DNA of 64,000 nt from NCBI RefSeq assembly GCF_041380015.1, contig NZ_CP159978.1; one strand, given 5' to 3'. Source of the stretch: Buchananella felis. Lineage in GTDB: Bacteria > Actinomycetota > Actinomycetes > Actinomycetales > Actinomycetaceae. A model generated the notes under the pieces. The model was not told the DNA's origin and did no database searches. It saw only the letters and a list, made by a program, of their open reading frames with translations. A program made the translations under genes and the position numbers. Shown in pieces: positions 53,148-63,516 of the stretch (its first letter is position 1; every line of letters starts with the position of its first letter).

Positions 53148-53191
53148 GCAAGTTTGTGCGGCTTTTTGCCGTACCGAGCGCAAGTTTATGC
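53148..53191. promoter_or_regulatory. Candidate operator pair upstream of the binding-protein gene
   Basis: GCAAGTTTGTGC (53148-53159) and GCAAGTTTATGC (53180-53191) are direct repeats 32 bp apart, about three helical turns, within the 226 bp between the importer and xth genes. This is the size and spacing of LacI-family sites, but no regulator is nearby. Confidence 0.45.
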
Positions 53192-53321
53192 ATCGGGAGG
53201 GTGGCCCGCAACACCTTTCGATCACATTTGCGTTTCATCCGGGTCAACGCCACCCGCCGACCACACCCCCGCCCGGCAACCCGGGACCATAGCCCCGGCC
53301 GGATCGTTCTAGGCTGTCGCC

Positions 53322-54104
53322 ATGCGCATTGCGACCTGGAACGTGAACTCTGTCCGTACCCGCGTGGAGCGGGTGATTGCCGCACTGCAGCGCCACGATT
53401 TGGACGTTTTGGCGATGCAGGAGATCAAGTGCAAGGACGCCCAGTTCCCGCGCGCCGCGTTCGAGGAGGCGGGCTACGAGGTGGCCACGTGGGGCGAGAA
53501 CCAGTGGAACGGCGTGGCGATCGCCTCCCGGGTGGGCCTGACGAACGTGATGCGCGGCTTTGCTGGGCAGCCCGGCTTCGCCAAGGAAGGGGAGCCCGTG
53601 GTGGAGGCTCGCGCGCTGCGAGCCACCTGCGGCGACCTGGACGTGTGGAGCCTATATGTGCCCAACGGGCGCGAGCTGGACGACCCCCACTACGCCTACA
53701 AGCTGCAATGGCTGGAGCGCTTCGCCGACGTCGCCGCGCAGGCCGCCCGCAGCGGCGATGCGATGGTGGCGATGGGCGATTTCAACGTGGCGCCGCGTGA
53801 TTGCGACGTGTGGAGCCCGGCCTTCTTCGAGGGCAAGACCCACACCTCTGCCCCGGAGCGCGCCGCCTTTGCCGCCCTAGAGGAGGCCGGGTTGACCGAG
53901 GTGACGCGCCCCCACGCCTCCGGCTACACCTACTGGGACTACCAGCAGCTGCGCTTTGCGAAGAACGAGGGCATGCGCATCGACTTCGCGCTGGCCACCG
54001 CACCGGTCGCGCAGCGCGTCACCGGCGTGCTGCTGGACCGGGAGGAGCGCAAGGGCAAGGGCGCCAGCGACCACATTCCCGTCGTGATCGACCTGGCCGA
54101 CTGA
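53322..54104 (+). CDS. xth: Exodeoxyribonuclease III
   Basis: A 260-aa DNA-repair exonuclease and AP endonuclease of the ExoIII/APE1 family. It begins MRIATWNVNSVR; catalytic Glu34 (QEIKCKD) and GDFN (VAMGDFNVAPRDCDVW) bind metal and phosphate, and SDHIPVV closes the active site. WDYQQLRFAKNEGMRIDF is the family's RID motif. The length matches E. coli Xth. It stands alone, converging on the serine hydrolase gene. Confidence 0.95.
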   Translation: MRIATWNVNSVRTRVERVIAALQRHDLDVLAMQEIKCKDAQFPRAAFEEAGYEVATWGENQWNGVAIASRVGLTNVMRGFAGQPGFAKEGEPVVEARALRATCGDLDVWSLYVPNGRELDDPHYAYKLQWLERFADVAAQAARSGDAMVAMGDFNVAPRDCDVWSPAFFEGKTHTSAPERAAFAALEEAGLTEVTRPHASGYTYWDYQQLRFAKNEGMRIDFALATAPVAQRVTGVLLDREERKGKGASDHIPVVIDLAD

Positions 54105-54148
54105 TTCCGCCCGCCCTTGGCTCGAAACCGCCCTCCTTTGTGCGGCGG

Positions 54149-54228
54149 GTGGCCGACGTCGTCCATCCGCGCCATGCGGATTGACGGCCGCAGCGTTAAG
54201 AGGTGTCGGTGGCCGACGTCGTCCACTT
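54149..54228. repeat. Paired dispersed GGCCGACGTCGTCCA elements
   Basis: Two copies of GGTGGCCGACGTCGTCCA start at 54149 and 54209, exactly 60 bp apart, in the 164-bp spacer between xth and the serine hydrolase gene. TGGCCGACGTCGTCCA is a 16-bp palindrome apart from one pair. Nothing else is visible in the spacer. Confidence 0.85.
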
Positions 54229-54268
54229 ACCGCCCGGTAGGAGCGGCGCGGCGTGGGCAGAGGCCAGG

Positions 54269-55075
54269 TCAGGTCGCCGCGATGCGAAGGAGCTCGGCGT
54301 TCAGGCGGGGCCACAGCTCGCGGTGGGTCTGTCCGAAGGGTTGCGCGCCCAGGAAGACGGCGCAGGCAGAGAGCTCCGGCTCGCACCACAGGAATGAGCC
54401 GGCCTGCCCGAAGTGGCCGTAGGCGCGCGCGGTGTGGGCGTCGGACAGCCAGTGCGGGGACTTGACGGCGCGAATCTCAGGGCCCATCCCCCACAGGTTG
54501 TCGGCCTGGCGCCCGTAGCCGGGCAGCACGCCGGGCAGGCCGGGCCAGGCCGGGGAGGTCATGGCGGCGTGGGCGGGCGCGGTGAGCAGGGTGGGGGTGA
54601 GCAGCTCGCGGGCCAGCAGGATCAGATCCGTGGCCGGGCCGGTGGCGCCGTGGGCGGTGTTGCCGACCTCGGTGGCGGGCATCCCGAGCGGGATAAGGAC
54701 CTCCTGCTCCAGCCAGTCGGCGGCCTCCATGCCGGTGGCCTGCGCCAGGACCCGGCCCAGCTCCTCGTGGCCGAAGTTGGAGTAGATGCGACGGGTGCCC
54801 GGCGCCGCCAACTGCTGGCTCGAATCCAGGTCCACCCCGCCGGTGTGGGCCAGCAGGTGGGCAACCGTGGCGCCCTCCACGCCCGTGGAATCCTCCAGGC
54901 TGAGCAGGTGACGGTCTACCGCTAGGTGCACGCCCAGGGCGGTGAGCAGCTTGGATACCGAGGCCCAGCGGAAGGTGGTTTCCACCTCCCCGGCCCGGTA
55001 GACCTCCCGGCCGTCGACGCTGAGGATCACCGCCGTCGGGAAGGGGAAGTCTGCCAGGGGCTGCACGTTTGCCAT
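54269..55075 (-). CDS. Serine hydrolase, beta-lactamase/PBP fold
   Basis: A 268-aa protein of the class C beta-lactamase/esterase EstB superfamily. The SxxK motif is Ser39-Val-Ser-Lys42 (WASVSKLL), the YxN motif Tyr98-Ser-Asn100 (RIYSNFGHEEL), and HFGQ (YGHFGQAGSF) replaces KTG. There is no signal peptide, so it is probably cytoplasmic and more likely an esterase or peptidase than an antibiotic-resistance enzyme. ATG at 55075 is chosen because MANVQPLADFPFPTAVIL starts the fold; the upstream frame is GC-rich spacer. It is the neighbour of clpB across a 126-bp spacer. Confidence 0.85.
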   Translation of the reverse strand: MANVQPLADFPFPTAVILSVDGREVYRAGEVETTFRWASVSKLLTALGVHLAVDRHLLSLEDSTGVEGATVAHLLAHTGGVDLDSSQQLAAPGTRRIYSNFGHEELGRVLAQATGMEAADWLEQEVLIPLGMPATEVGNTAHGATGPATDLILLARELLTPTLLTAPAHAAMTSPAWPGLPGVLPGYGRQADNLWGMGPEIRAVKSPHWLSDAHTARAYGHFGQAGSFLWCEPELSACAVFLGAQPFGQTHRELWPRLNAELLRIAAT

Positions 55076-55146
55076 GCCCCTACCTTGCCACGTTCGCGGC
55101 GACGGGCCGCTCTTCGCTGCCCCGGCGGCGGGGCGGAAGCGGGGGC

Positions 55147-55178
55147 CGGGCGGCCGGCGCAAACGCACCGACCGCCCG
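55147..55178 (-). terminator. Possible terminator of clpB
   Basis: An imperfect 10-bp GC-rich stem (55147-55157 with 55168-55178, one unpaired base) lies 23 bp after the clpB stop, with no T-run. Confidence 0.55.
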
Positions 55179-55201
55179 GGGCAGGCGCTCCACGCCCGTG
55201 G

Positions 55202-57802
<2,601 letters not shown>

Positions 57803-57844
57803 TGGGTTCCTCCTGATTGGTCAGTGTCTACCCGGTACAACTCC

Positions 57845-57877
57845 GGCAAAGTTGAGTCTATTCCACTCAACTTTGCC
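57845..57877 (-). promoter_or_regulatory. HAIR operator of clpB (HspR site)
   Basis: The core GTTGAGT-N7-ACTCAAC (57851-57871) fits the HAIR consensus CTTGAGT-N7-ACTCAAG. It is extended to a perfect 33-bp palindrome by GGCAAA on one side and TTTGCC on the other. It lies 43 bp upstream of clpB. Confidence 0.92.
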
Positions 57878-58013
57878 GCGCGACGATTTCGGTCCCGGAG
57901 AACACTGCGGCCCGGCGGGCAAACCCGCCGGGCCGCCGGGGTGGTGTTGGCGCCGGGGCGCCGGGACACCGAACCAACCCGGCCCCCAACATCACCACCG
58001 GCAAGACCCACCA

Positions 58014-58574
58014 AACTCGACGTTCGCACCCTCAACTCGACGTTCGCCCCCTCAACTCGACGTTCGCACCCCACTTAACGTCGAGATTCAATGTCAAACG
58101 TCGAGACGGGAACACAAACGTCGAAATTCAACACAGAGCCACAGCCCGCCAAGCCACCAGGCACCCAGAACATCGGGACACCCGGACACCGGACACCTAA
58201 CCACCCGGGCCGCCGGGGCGCCGAGCCACCCCGGCCCCAACACCACCGCCGGCAAGGCCCACCAAACTCGACGTTCGCCCCCTCAACTCGACGTTCGCAC
58301 CCCACTTAACGTCGAAATTCAATGCCAAACGTCTAGATTCAATGTCAAACGTCGAAATTCAACACAGAGCCACAGCCCGCCGGGGCGCCGAGCCACCCCG
58401 GCCCCAACACCACCGCCGGCAAGACCCACCAAACTCGACGTTCGCACCCCCAACTCGACGTTCGCACCCTCAACTCGACGTTCGCACCCTCAACTCGACG
58501 TTCGCACCCCACCTAACGTCGAAATTCAATGCCAAACGTCGAGACGCGAAGACAAACGTCTAGTTTCAACGCTG
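58014..58574. repeat. Three 20-bp-phased inverted arrays, class 1
   Basis: Array 1: forward units AACTCGACGTTCGC at 58014, 58034, 58054; reverse units AACGTCGA at 58077, 58097, 58117. Array 2: forward at 58265, 58285; reverse at 58308, 58328, 58348. Array 3: forward at 58432, 58452, 58472, 58492; reverse at 58515, 58535, 58555. Every step within a half is 20 bp, and the switch from last forward to first reverse start is 23 bp in all three, as at 407-430 near lysS. Forward counts vary (3, 2, 4); reverse counts are always three. Confidence 0.9.
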
Positions 58575-58682
58575 GGGAGCATCAGCACGGCCAGGCACAA
58601 CAAAGCCCGGCACTACAAAGCACAGCAAGCCCGGCCCAGCCCGGCACCGCGAGGCTGCGGCGCGGCAAACCGCCTTGGGTGC

Positions 58683-60038
58683 CTAGCGCGCCCGCCGGCC
58701 GTGTCCGCGCCTGCCGCTGAACTCCGCGATCTCGCGGCGCGCCTCGGTGAGGCTGGGGCCCCGGTGGCTGCCGATGCGCCAGCAGTCCCAGGGGTCCTGC
58801 TCCTCCCCCACCTGGGGGGCGGCCAGCACCGGGGTGGGCCAGACGGTCCCGGCCACGTCGATCCCGCCTGCGGCGAAGAAGCCCATGGGCTCGACCGGCA
58901 GGTCGTGGTCCGGCACCACCCAGTAGAGCGGGGTGCCCTGGCCGGCCTCCTTGGCGATTGACTCCAGCAGGGCGGCCTCCGCCAGCTCTTGCGGGGTCAG
59001 CTCATCCACGGGGTCCGCCTGTGCCCGCACCTCGCGGCGGCTGCGCACGGGCCGGGCCACGGCAGCGATCTCCTTGGTCTCGAGCTCTGGCGCCGCCGGG
59101 GTCTCCTGTGTCGGGGTCTCCTGTGTAGCGTCCACCGCCACCTCCGTCGCTCGCTGCGGGGCCTCTTGTTTGGCCGCCTGCTGCGGCGCGGGCTCCTCGG
59201 CCGCCTCGGCCTTCGCCCGCGCCTCCTCTACCGCGCCCTTTTGTACGTTCTCAGTGGCGGTGTGCTCCTGCGGGATGCGCGCAGCGTGGTTGAGCAGCGG
59301 GGCCTCGTCGGGCAGTGCGGCCAGGGCCGGCTCGGGCCCGCCGGTCTGCTGGTATTCGACGCCGGGAGTGCGCTCCTGCGGCTGGTCTGCCTCCGCCGGG
59401 GTGGCGGCGTGGTGGGAGACGTTGGCCCACCCCAGCAGGCCCTGCGCGCGCCGGCCGCCCACCAGGCGGTTGTGCCCCAGCGGGAAGACGGCCTCTAGGG
59501 GGCGCACGTCCACGAACCGGCGCCCGTCGGCCAGTTCGCGCACGTTGAGCTGCAGTACCTCCACGCCCACTCGGGAGAGGAAGTCCAGGGAGGGGCGCAC
59601 GGCCCCGTCCACGGCGGCGGCCACGATGGTGAGCTGGGGGCCGGACTCCGGCTGCGGGGGCAGACCGCCACGGAACTCGGCCCACCGGGTGCGGAAGGTG
59701 CCAGGCCCGTCGGCGTAGAGGGCGGCCAGGTCGTTCCAGCCCAGGGACTGGACCTCGGCGGAGCGGGCCAGCGCGTCCACTAGCCCGTCGGCGGTGAGGC
59801 GGGCGCACACCTCGACGTTGACGGCGAAGCCGGCGGCGTCCAGGGCGAGCATCCACTGCACCACGCGCTCGGAGTCTGATTTCAGGCTGTCCCAGGTGAT
59901 CGGGAAGAGGGGGCGTTCCAGCACGTCGCTGATGTTGTCGCGGATGGAGCGGAGCAGTTCGTCAGAGACGTCGTCGCGTACCGATCGCCCGTATTGGGCT
60001 GGCAACAAACGCCCGTCTTCGAACTCGAACAGCGCCAT
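58683..60038 (-). CDS. Uncharacterised actinobacterial protein with disordered linker
   Basis: A 451-aa soluble protein, not assigned with certainty. The N-terminal part (about 1-190) is a compact alpha/beta region (MALFEFEDGRLLPAQYGRSV; RPLFPITWDSLKSDSERVVQW; SLGWNDLAALYADGPGTFRTRWAEF; LTIVAAAVDGAVRPSLDFLS). It has the look of conserved actinobacterial proteins of nuclease-like fold and contains no clear catalytic triad. A disordered linker (about 215-350, Glu/Ala/Gln-rich, with TQETPTQETP) leads to a C-terminal domain (about 380-450, LYWVVPDHDLPVEPMG; DPWDCWRIGSHRG). The pattern of that domain recalls RAMA-type domains of restriction systems, but I would not assert this. It is separated from the next gene by 76 bp. 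Confidence 0.68.
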   Translation of the reverse strand: MALFEFEDGRLLPAQYGRSVRDDVSDELLRSIRDNISDVLERPLFPITWDSLKSDSERVVQWMLALDAAGFAVNVEVCARLTADGLVDALARSAEVQSLGWNDLAALYADGPGTFRTRWAEFRGGLPPQPESGPQLTIVAAAVDGAVRPSLDFLSRVGVEVLQLNVRELADGRRFVDVRPLEAVFPLGHNRLVGGRRAQGLLGWANVSHHAATPAEADQPQERTPGVEYQQTGGPEPALAALPDEAPLLNHAARIPQEHTATENVQKGAVEEARAKAEAAEEPAPQQAAKQEAPQRATEVAVDATQETPTQETPAAPELETKEIAAVARPVRSRREVRAQADPVDELTPQELAEAALLESIAKEAGQGTPLYWVVPDHDLPVEPMGFFAAGGIDVAGTVWPTPVLAAPQVGEEQDPWDCWRIGSHRGPSLTEARREIAEFSGRRGHGRRAR

Positions 60039-60114
60039 TGTCCGTCCTTCCCCCGCACCAACCTGCCCATTGTTGCACGCTATCTCGAGTTCGCTAAGAG
60101 GGGGGAGGTTTTTG

Positions 60115-63100
60115 CTACTCGGCAGTCAGCTGCCCGAGGAGGAGCTGTGCCAGGTGGACGCCGCGCCTGCCGGCCAGTTGTTCGGCCTGGGTGCGACAGG
60201 AGAAGCCGTCGGCCAGGTAGACGGCGTCGGGTGCCGCCGCCAGCGCGGGCAGTAGGGCGTTGCCGGCCACGGCCACGGAGACCTCGTAGTGGCCTTGCTC
60301 CATGCCGAAGTTGCCGGCCAGGCCGCAGCAGCCCGAGAGCTGCTTGATCTTGGCGCCGGTGCGCTGCAGCAGGGCGGCGTCGGTGCGCCAGCCCATCACG
60401 GAGTAGTGGTGGCAGTGCGGCTGGGCCACCACCTCCACCCCGTCCAGGCGGGGCGGCTGCCAGTCGTGCGGCCCCAGGGGCGCGGGGGCGGTGAGCAGTT
60501 CGGCCAGGGTGAGGGTGGCGCGGGAGACGGCGCGGGCGTCGGCGTCTCCGGGCAGCAGGTCGAGCATGTCGTCGCGCAGCACGGCGGTGCACGAGGGCTC
60601 CACTCCGATGATGGGGATGCCGTGGTGGGCGAATGGGGAGAGTACCTTGACCAGTTCGCGCAGGCGGCGCCGGGCGGCGGGGAGTTGGCCGGTGGAGATC
60701 CAGGTCAGGCCGCAGCAGGCGTCCTGGTCGGGGATGAGCACCTCGTAGCCGGCCTCAGTGAGCAGGCGGTACATGGCCCGCGCGCCGGCGGTTTGCAGGT
60801 ATTGGCTGAAGGAGTCGGCCCACAGCACCACGAACCGTCGCCCGCTCTTTGCCTCCATCTCGGCAAAGAGCTTGGTGAATGAGGCCGCGCCGTGGGGAAC
60901 GGGCATGGTGGCCGACGTTGCCGCCGTACCGCCCCCCTCTGCCGGCCGCTTCGAGGTTGCGGGGGCAAGGCCCAGCTCCTTGCGGACGGCGGAGGTGGTG
61001 GCGGCATGATTCTTACGGGCCCAGCGGGGGAACGTCGTCGTCGCCAGGGGCGCCATGAGGCGGCGCGGGTCGATCCCGGCCAGCCGGAAGAAGGTGCGGC
61101 GCAGCGGCCCGACCGCGAGCGCGGCGTTGCCGAGGTGGGCCGTGCCGGGTACGGAGCCGGCTAGTTTGAGCCACTGCGGCAGGCGGCCTAGCAGGTAGTG
61201 GGGGCGTGGGCGCAGCTTGCCCAGGTAGGCGCGGTGCAGGGATTCGCTCTTGAGGCGGGCCAGGTCCATGCCGGTGGGGCACTCTGCGGAGCAGGCTTTG
61301 CAGGACAGGCACAGGTCCAGGGCGTCCATCAGTTCCGGGGAGCCGAAGCCGGCCACCAGCTGGCCGTTTGAGAGTTCCTGCAGTACGCGGGCGCGGCCGC
61401 GGGTGACGTCCTTTTCGTCGCCGGTGGCCTGGTAGGAGGGGCACATGAAGCCGCCGGCGCCGGAGTTGTCGGCCCGGCATTTGCCCACGCCGGTGCAGCG
61501 GTGCATGGCGGCGGTGACGTCGCCGTGGTCGTGAGCGAAGGCGAAGCCTGCGTCCTTGCCGGTGAGGGCGGCGATCGGCCGGGCCTCGGGTAGGCGCAGG
61601 TTTGCATCCACCGGGTCTGGGTCCACCAGCACGCCCGGGTTGAGGGCGCCGTGCGGGTCGAAGAGGTGCTTGACGCCCCGGAACAGGGCCAATTCGGCCT
61701 CGTTGTACATGAGCGGCAGCAGCTCGGAGCGGGCGCGCCCGTCTCCGTGCTCGCCGGAGAGGGAGCCGCCGTAGGAGGCCACCAGCCCGGCTGCCTCGGT
61801 GAGGAAGTCGCGCATGGCGCGCTTGCCGCCCTCTTCGCGTAGCGGGAAGTCCAGGCGCACGTGCAGGCAGCCGTCCCCGAAGTGGCCGTAGAGCAGGCCG
61901 TCGATCCGGCAGCGCTTCATCAGGGCGGTGAAGTCGCGCAGGTAGTCGCCCAGGCGTTGGGGCGGCACGGCGGCGTCCTCCCAGCCCGGCCAGGCGGGGT
62001 CTCCGGCGGGGGTGCGCCCGCCCAGGCCGGCACCGTCGGCACGGATGCGCCACAGGGCGGCCGCCTCGCTGCCCGGCGGGTATATGCGGGCGGCCAGGGC
62101 GCCAGCGTCGGCCACTATCGCCTCTGCGCGCTTGAGGGCGGCGGCAAGCAGGTCCGCACCGTCGGCGCCGGAAGCGCCGGTGAGCGCACTGGTGGGGGCG
62201 GCGGCGTCCACCTCCACCATGAGCCAGCCCTCGCCCTCGGGCAGGGCGGGCACGGCGCCGGGGCCCTTGTGGCGACGCACCACGTCCACCAGGCGGGAGT
62301 CCATGCCCTCCACCGCCAGGGGCTTGTGGGCCAGGATGGCGGGCACGGCGTAGCCGGCCTCGATCATGTCCCGGTAGCCCAGCACCACCAGCACGGGCGC
62401 CGCCGCCAGCGGCACCAGGCGCAGCCGCGCGGACAGGGTGGTGGCCAGTGTGCCCTCGCTGCCGGTGAGGAAGCGGGCCAGGTGGCGGCCGTTTTCCGGC
62501 AACAGGTGCTCCAGCGAGTAGCCGGATACCTGGCGGCCGAACTTGCCAAAGCCGGTGCGGATGGTGGCCAGGTTGGCGGCCACCAGCTGCTCCAGGCCGG
62601 GGATTTGGGCCACGGACTCGCGGCCGGCGGCGGCCAGGATGCGCCGCCCGTCGCCGGTGAGGGCGTCTAGCTCGATCACGTTGTCTGCGGTGCGGCCGAA
62701 CGCCACCGCGTGCGGGCCGCAGGCGTTGTTGCCGATCATGCCGCCCAGGGCCGCGCGGGTCCACGTGGAGGGGTCGGGGCCAAAGCGCAGCCCGTGCGGG
62801 GCGGCCGCACTCTGCAGGGTGGCCATCACCGTGCCGGGCTCGACCAGGGCCCAACCCTCGCTCGGGTCCAGCTCCAGCACCCGGTTCATGTGGCGGGAGA
62901 AGTCGAGCACCAGGCCGGGGCCTATCGAGTTGCCGGCGCAGGAGGTGCCGGCCCCCCGGGAGGTGAGCGGCACCCCGTGCTCGCGGGCCACCTGGGCGGC
63001 GGCGAGCACGTCCTCCACGCTGCGCGGGAAGGCCACCACCTGCGGGGGGATGCGGTAGTTGGAGGAGTCGGTGGCGTACTCGGCGCGGCGCCGGGCGCTG

Positions 63101-63180
63101 GCGTCCACCTCCCCGCTCATGGCCCGCTGCAGGGCCCGGACGAAATCGGCCAGGGCGGTGGGGCTGGGAGCGGTGGTCAT
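60115..63180 (-). CDS. FAD-linked oxidase fused to iron-sulphur CCG domains (D-lactate/glycolate dehydrogenase type)
   Basis: A 1021-aa fusion. Residues about 40-250 are FAD_binding_4 (VVAFPRSVEDVLAAAQVA; SRGAGTSCAGNSIG; ALGGMIGNNACGPHAVAFG) and about 260-520 the FAD-oxidase C-terminal domain (DGLLYGHFGDGCLHVRLDF; SLSGEHGDGRARSEL). Near 565-640 is a 4Fe-4S region (CLSCKACSAECPTGMDLARLK). Two cysteine-rich CCG domains follow (DACCGLTWISTGQL; LSGCCGLAGNFGMEQG). It is likely a membrane-peripheral dehydrogenase oxidising D-lactate or another 2-hydroxyacid, with electrons passed to quinone. A linker around 750-765 (TAATSATMPVPHG) is encoded by an inverted-reading copy of the dispersed GGCCGACGTT element (60907-60925). 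Substrate is inferred, not shown. Confidence 0.9.
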   Translation of the reverse strand: MTTAPSPTALADFVRALQRAMSGEVDASARRRAEYATDSSNYRIPPQVVAFPRSVEDVLAAAQVAREHGVPLTSRGAGTSCAGNSIGPGLVLDFSRHMNRVLELDPSEGWALVEPGTVMATLQSAAAPHGLRFGPDPSTWTRAALGGMIGNNACGPHAVAFGRTADNVIELDALTGDGRRILAAAGRESVAQIPGLEQLVAANLATIRTGFGKFGRQVSGYSLEHLLPENGRHLARFLTGSEGTLATTLSARLRLVPLAAAPVLVVLGYRDMIEAGYAVPAILAHKPLAVEGMDSRLVDVVRRHKGPGAVPALPEGEGWLMVEVDAAAPTSALTGASGADGADLLAAALKRAEAIVADAGALAARIYPPGSEAAALWRIRADGAGLGGRTPAGDPAWPGWEDAAVPPQRLGDYLRDFTALMKRCRIDGLLYGHFGDGCLHVRLDFPLREEGGKRAMRDFLTEAAGLVASYGGSLSGEHGDGRARSELLPLMYNEAELALFRGVKHLFDPHGALNPGVLVDPDPVDANLRLPEARPIAALTGKDAGFAFAHDHGDVTAAMHRCTGVGKCRADNSGAGGFMCPSYQATGDEKDVTRGRARVLQELSNGQLVAGFGSPELMDALDLCLSCKACSAECPTGMDLARLKSESLHRAYLGKLRPRPHYLLGRLPQWLKLAGSVPGTAHLGNAALAVGPLRRTFFRLAGIDPRRLMAPLATTTFPRWARKNHAATTSAVRKELGLAPATSKRPAEGGGTAATSATMPVPHGAASFTKLFAEMEAKSGRRFVVLWADSFSQYLQTAGARAMYRLLTEAGYEVLIPDQDACCGLTWISTGQLPAARRRLRELVKVLSPFAHHGIPIIGVEPSCTAVLRDDMLDLLPGDADARAVSRATLTLAELLTAPAPLGPHDWQPPRLDGVEVVAQPHCHHYSVMGWRTDAALLQRTGAKIKQLSGCCGLAGNFGMEQGHYEVSVAVAGNALLPALAAAPDAVYLADGFSCRTQAEQLAGRRGVHLAQLLLGQLTAE

Positions 63181-63516
63181 GGCTAGATGCTAGCGCCGGG
63201 CGGGGCGGGGGCGGCCCGCGCGTCAGCGGGCGGACGCCGCCCGCGCCGCCCGGGCCCGACTTTGGCGCGCTTCCACCGTTTTCGCCCCGCAGGGTCGTGG
63301 GGGTGCCCGCGCGCAGCGCACCCGGGCCGCTCGCGGGGCCGGGCGGGATTAACGAAACAAGGTGCGCCAAAATGCGCCCCGGGGGCGGTGGCTCCACGCC
63401 GCCGCCCCCCGGGCTTACCTCGGGCCCCGGCCTCGACCGCCCGGGCCCACGGCTTGGCGGGAACGCCCCGACCTGCGCGGTGGGCAACCCATCCCGCGCG
63501 GTCGCGGCCCTCCCAT
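63181..63516. other. GC-rich intergenic region
   Basis: 336 bp between the FAD/Fe-S oxidoreductase start and the ppdK stop. The sequence is very GC-rich without a convincing gene, operator or terminator on either strand. Confidence 0.6.

Larger units (their letters stand above)
57803..58682. other. Gene-free region upstream of clpB with triplicated arrays
   Basis: 880 bp hold the clpB promoter and HAIR operator and, from about 57960 on, three repeats of a 160-250 bp block that contains the 20-bp-phased arrays. Each array is preceded by a copy of the segment CCCCAACACCACCGCCGGCA (slightly changed in the first copy). Nothing else coding is visible; frames that stay open across the blocks are repeat artefacts. 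Confidence 0.75.

Noticed and set aside
58014..58574. CRISPR array
   Set aside because: Units are 20 bp with an 8-10 bp core, reverse orientation halfway and have no unique spacers; no cas genes are present.
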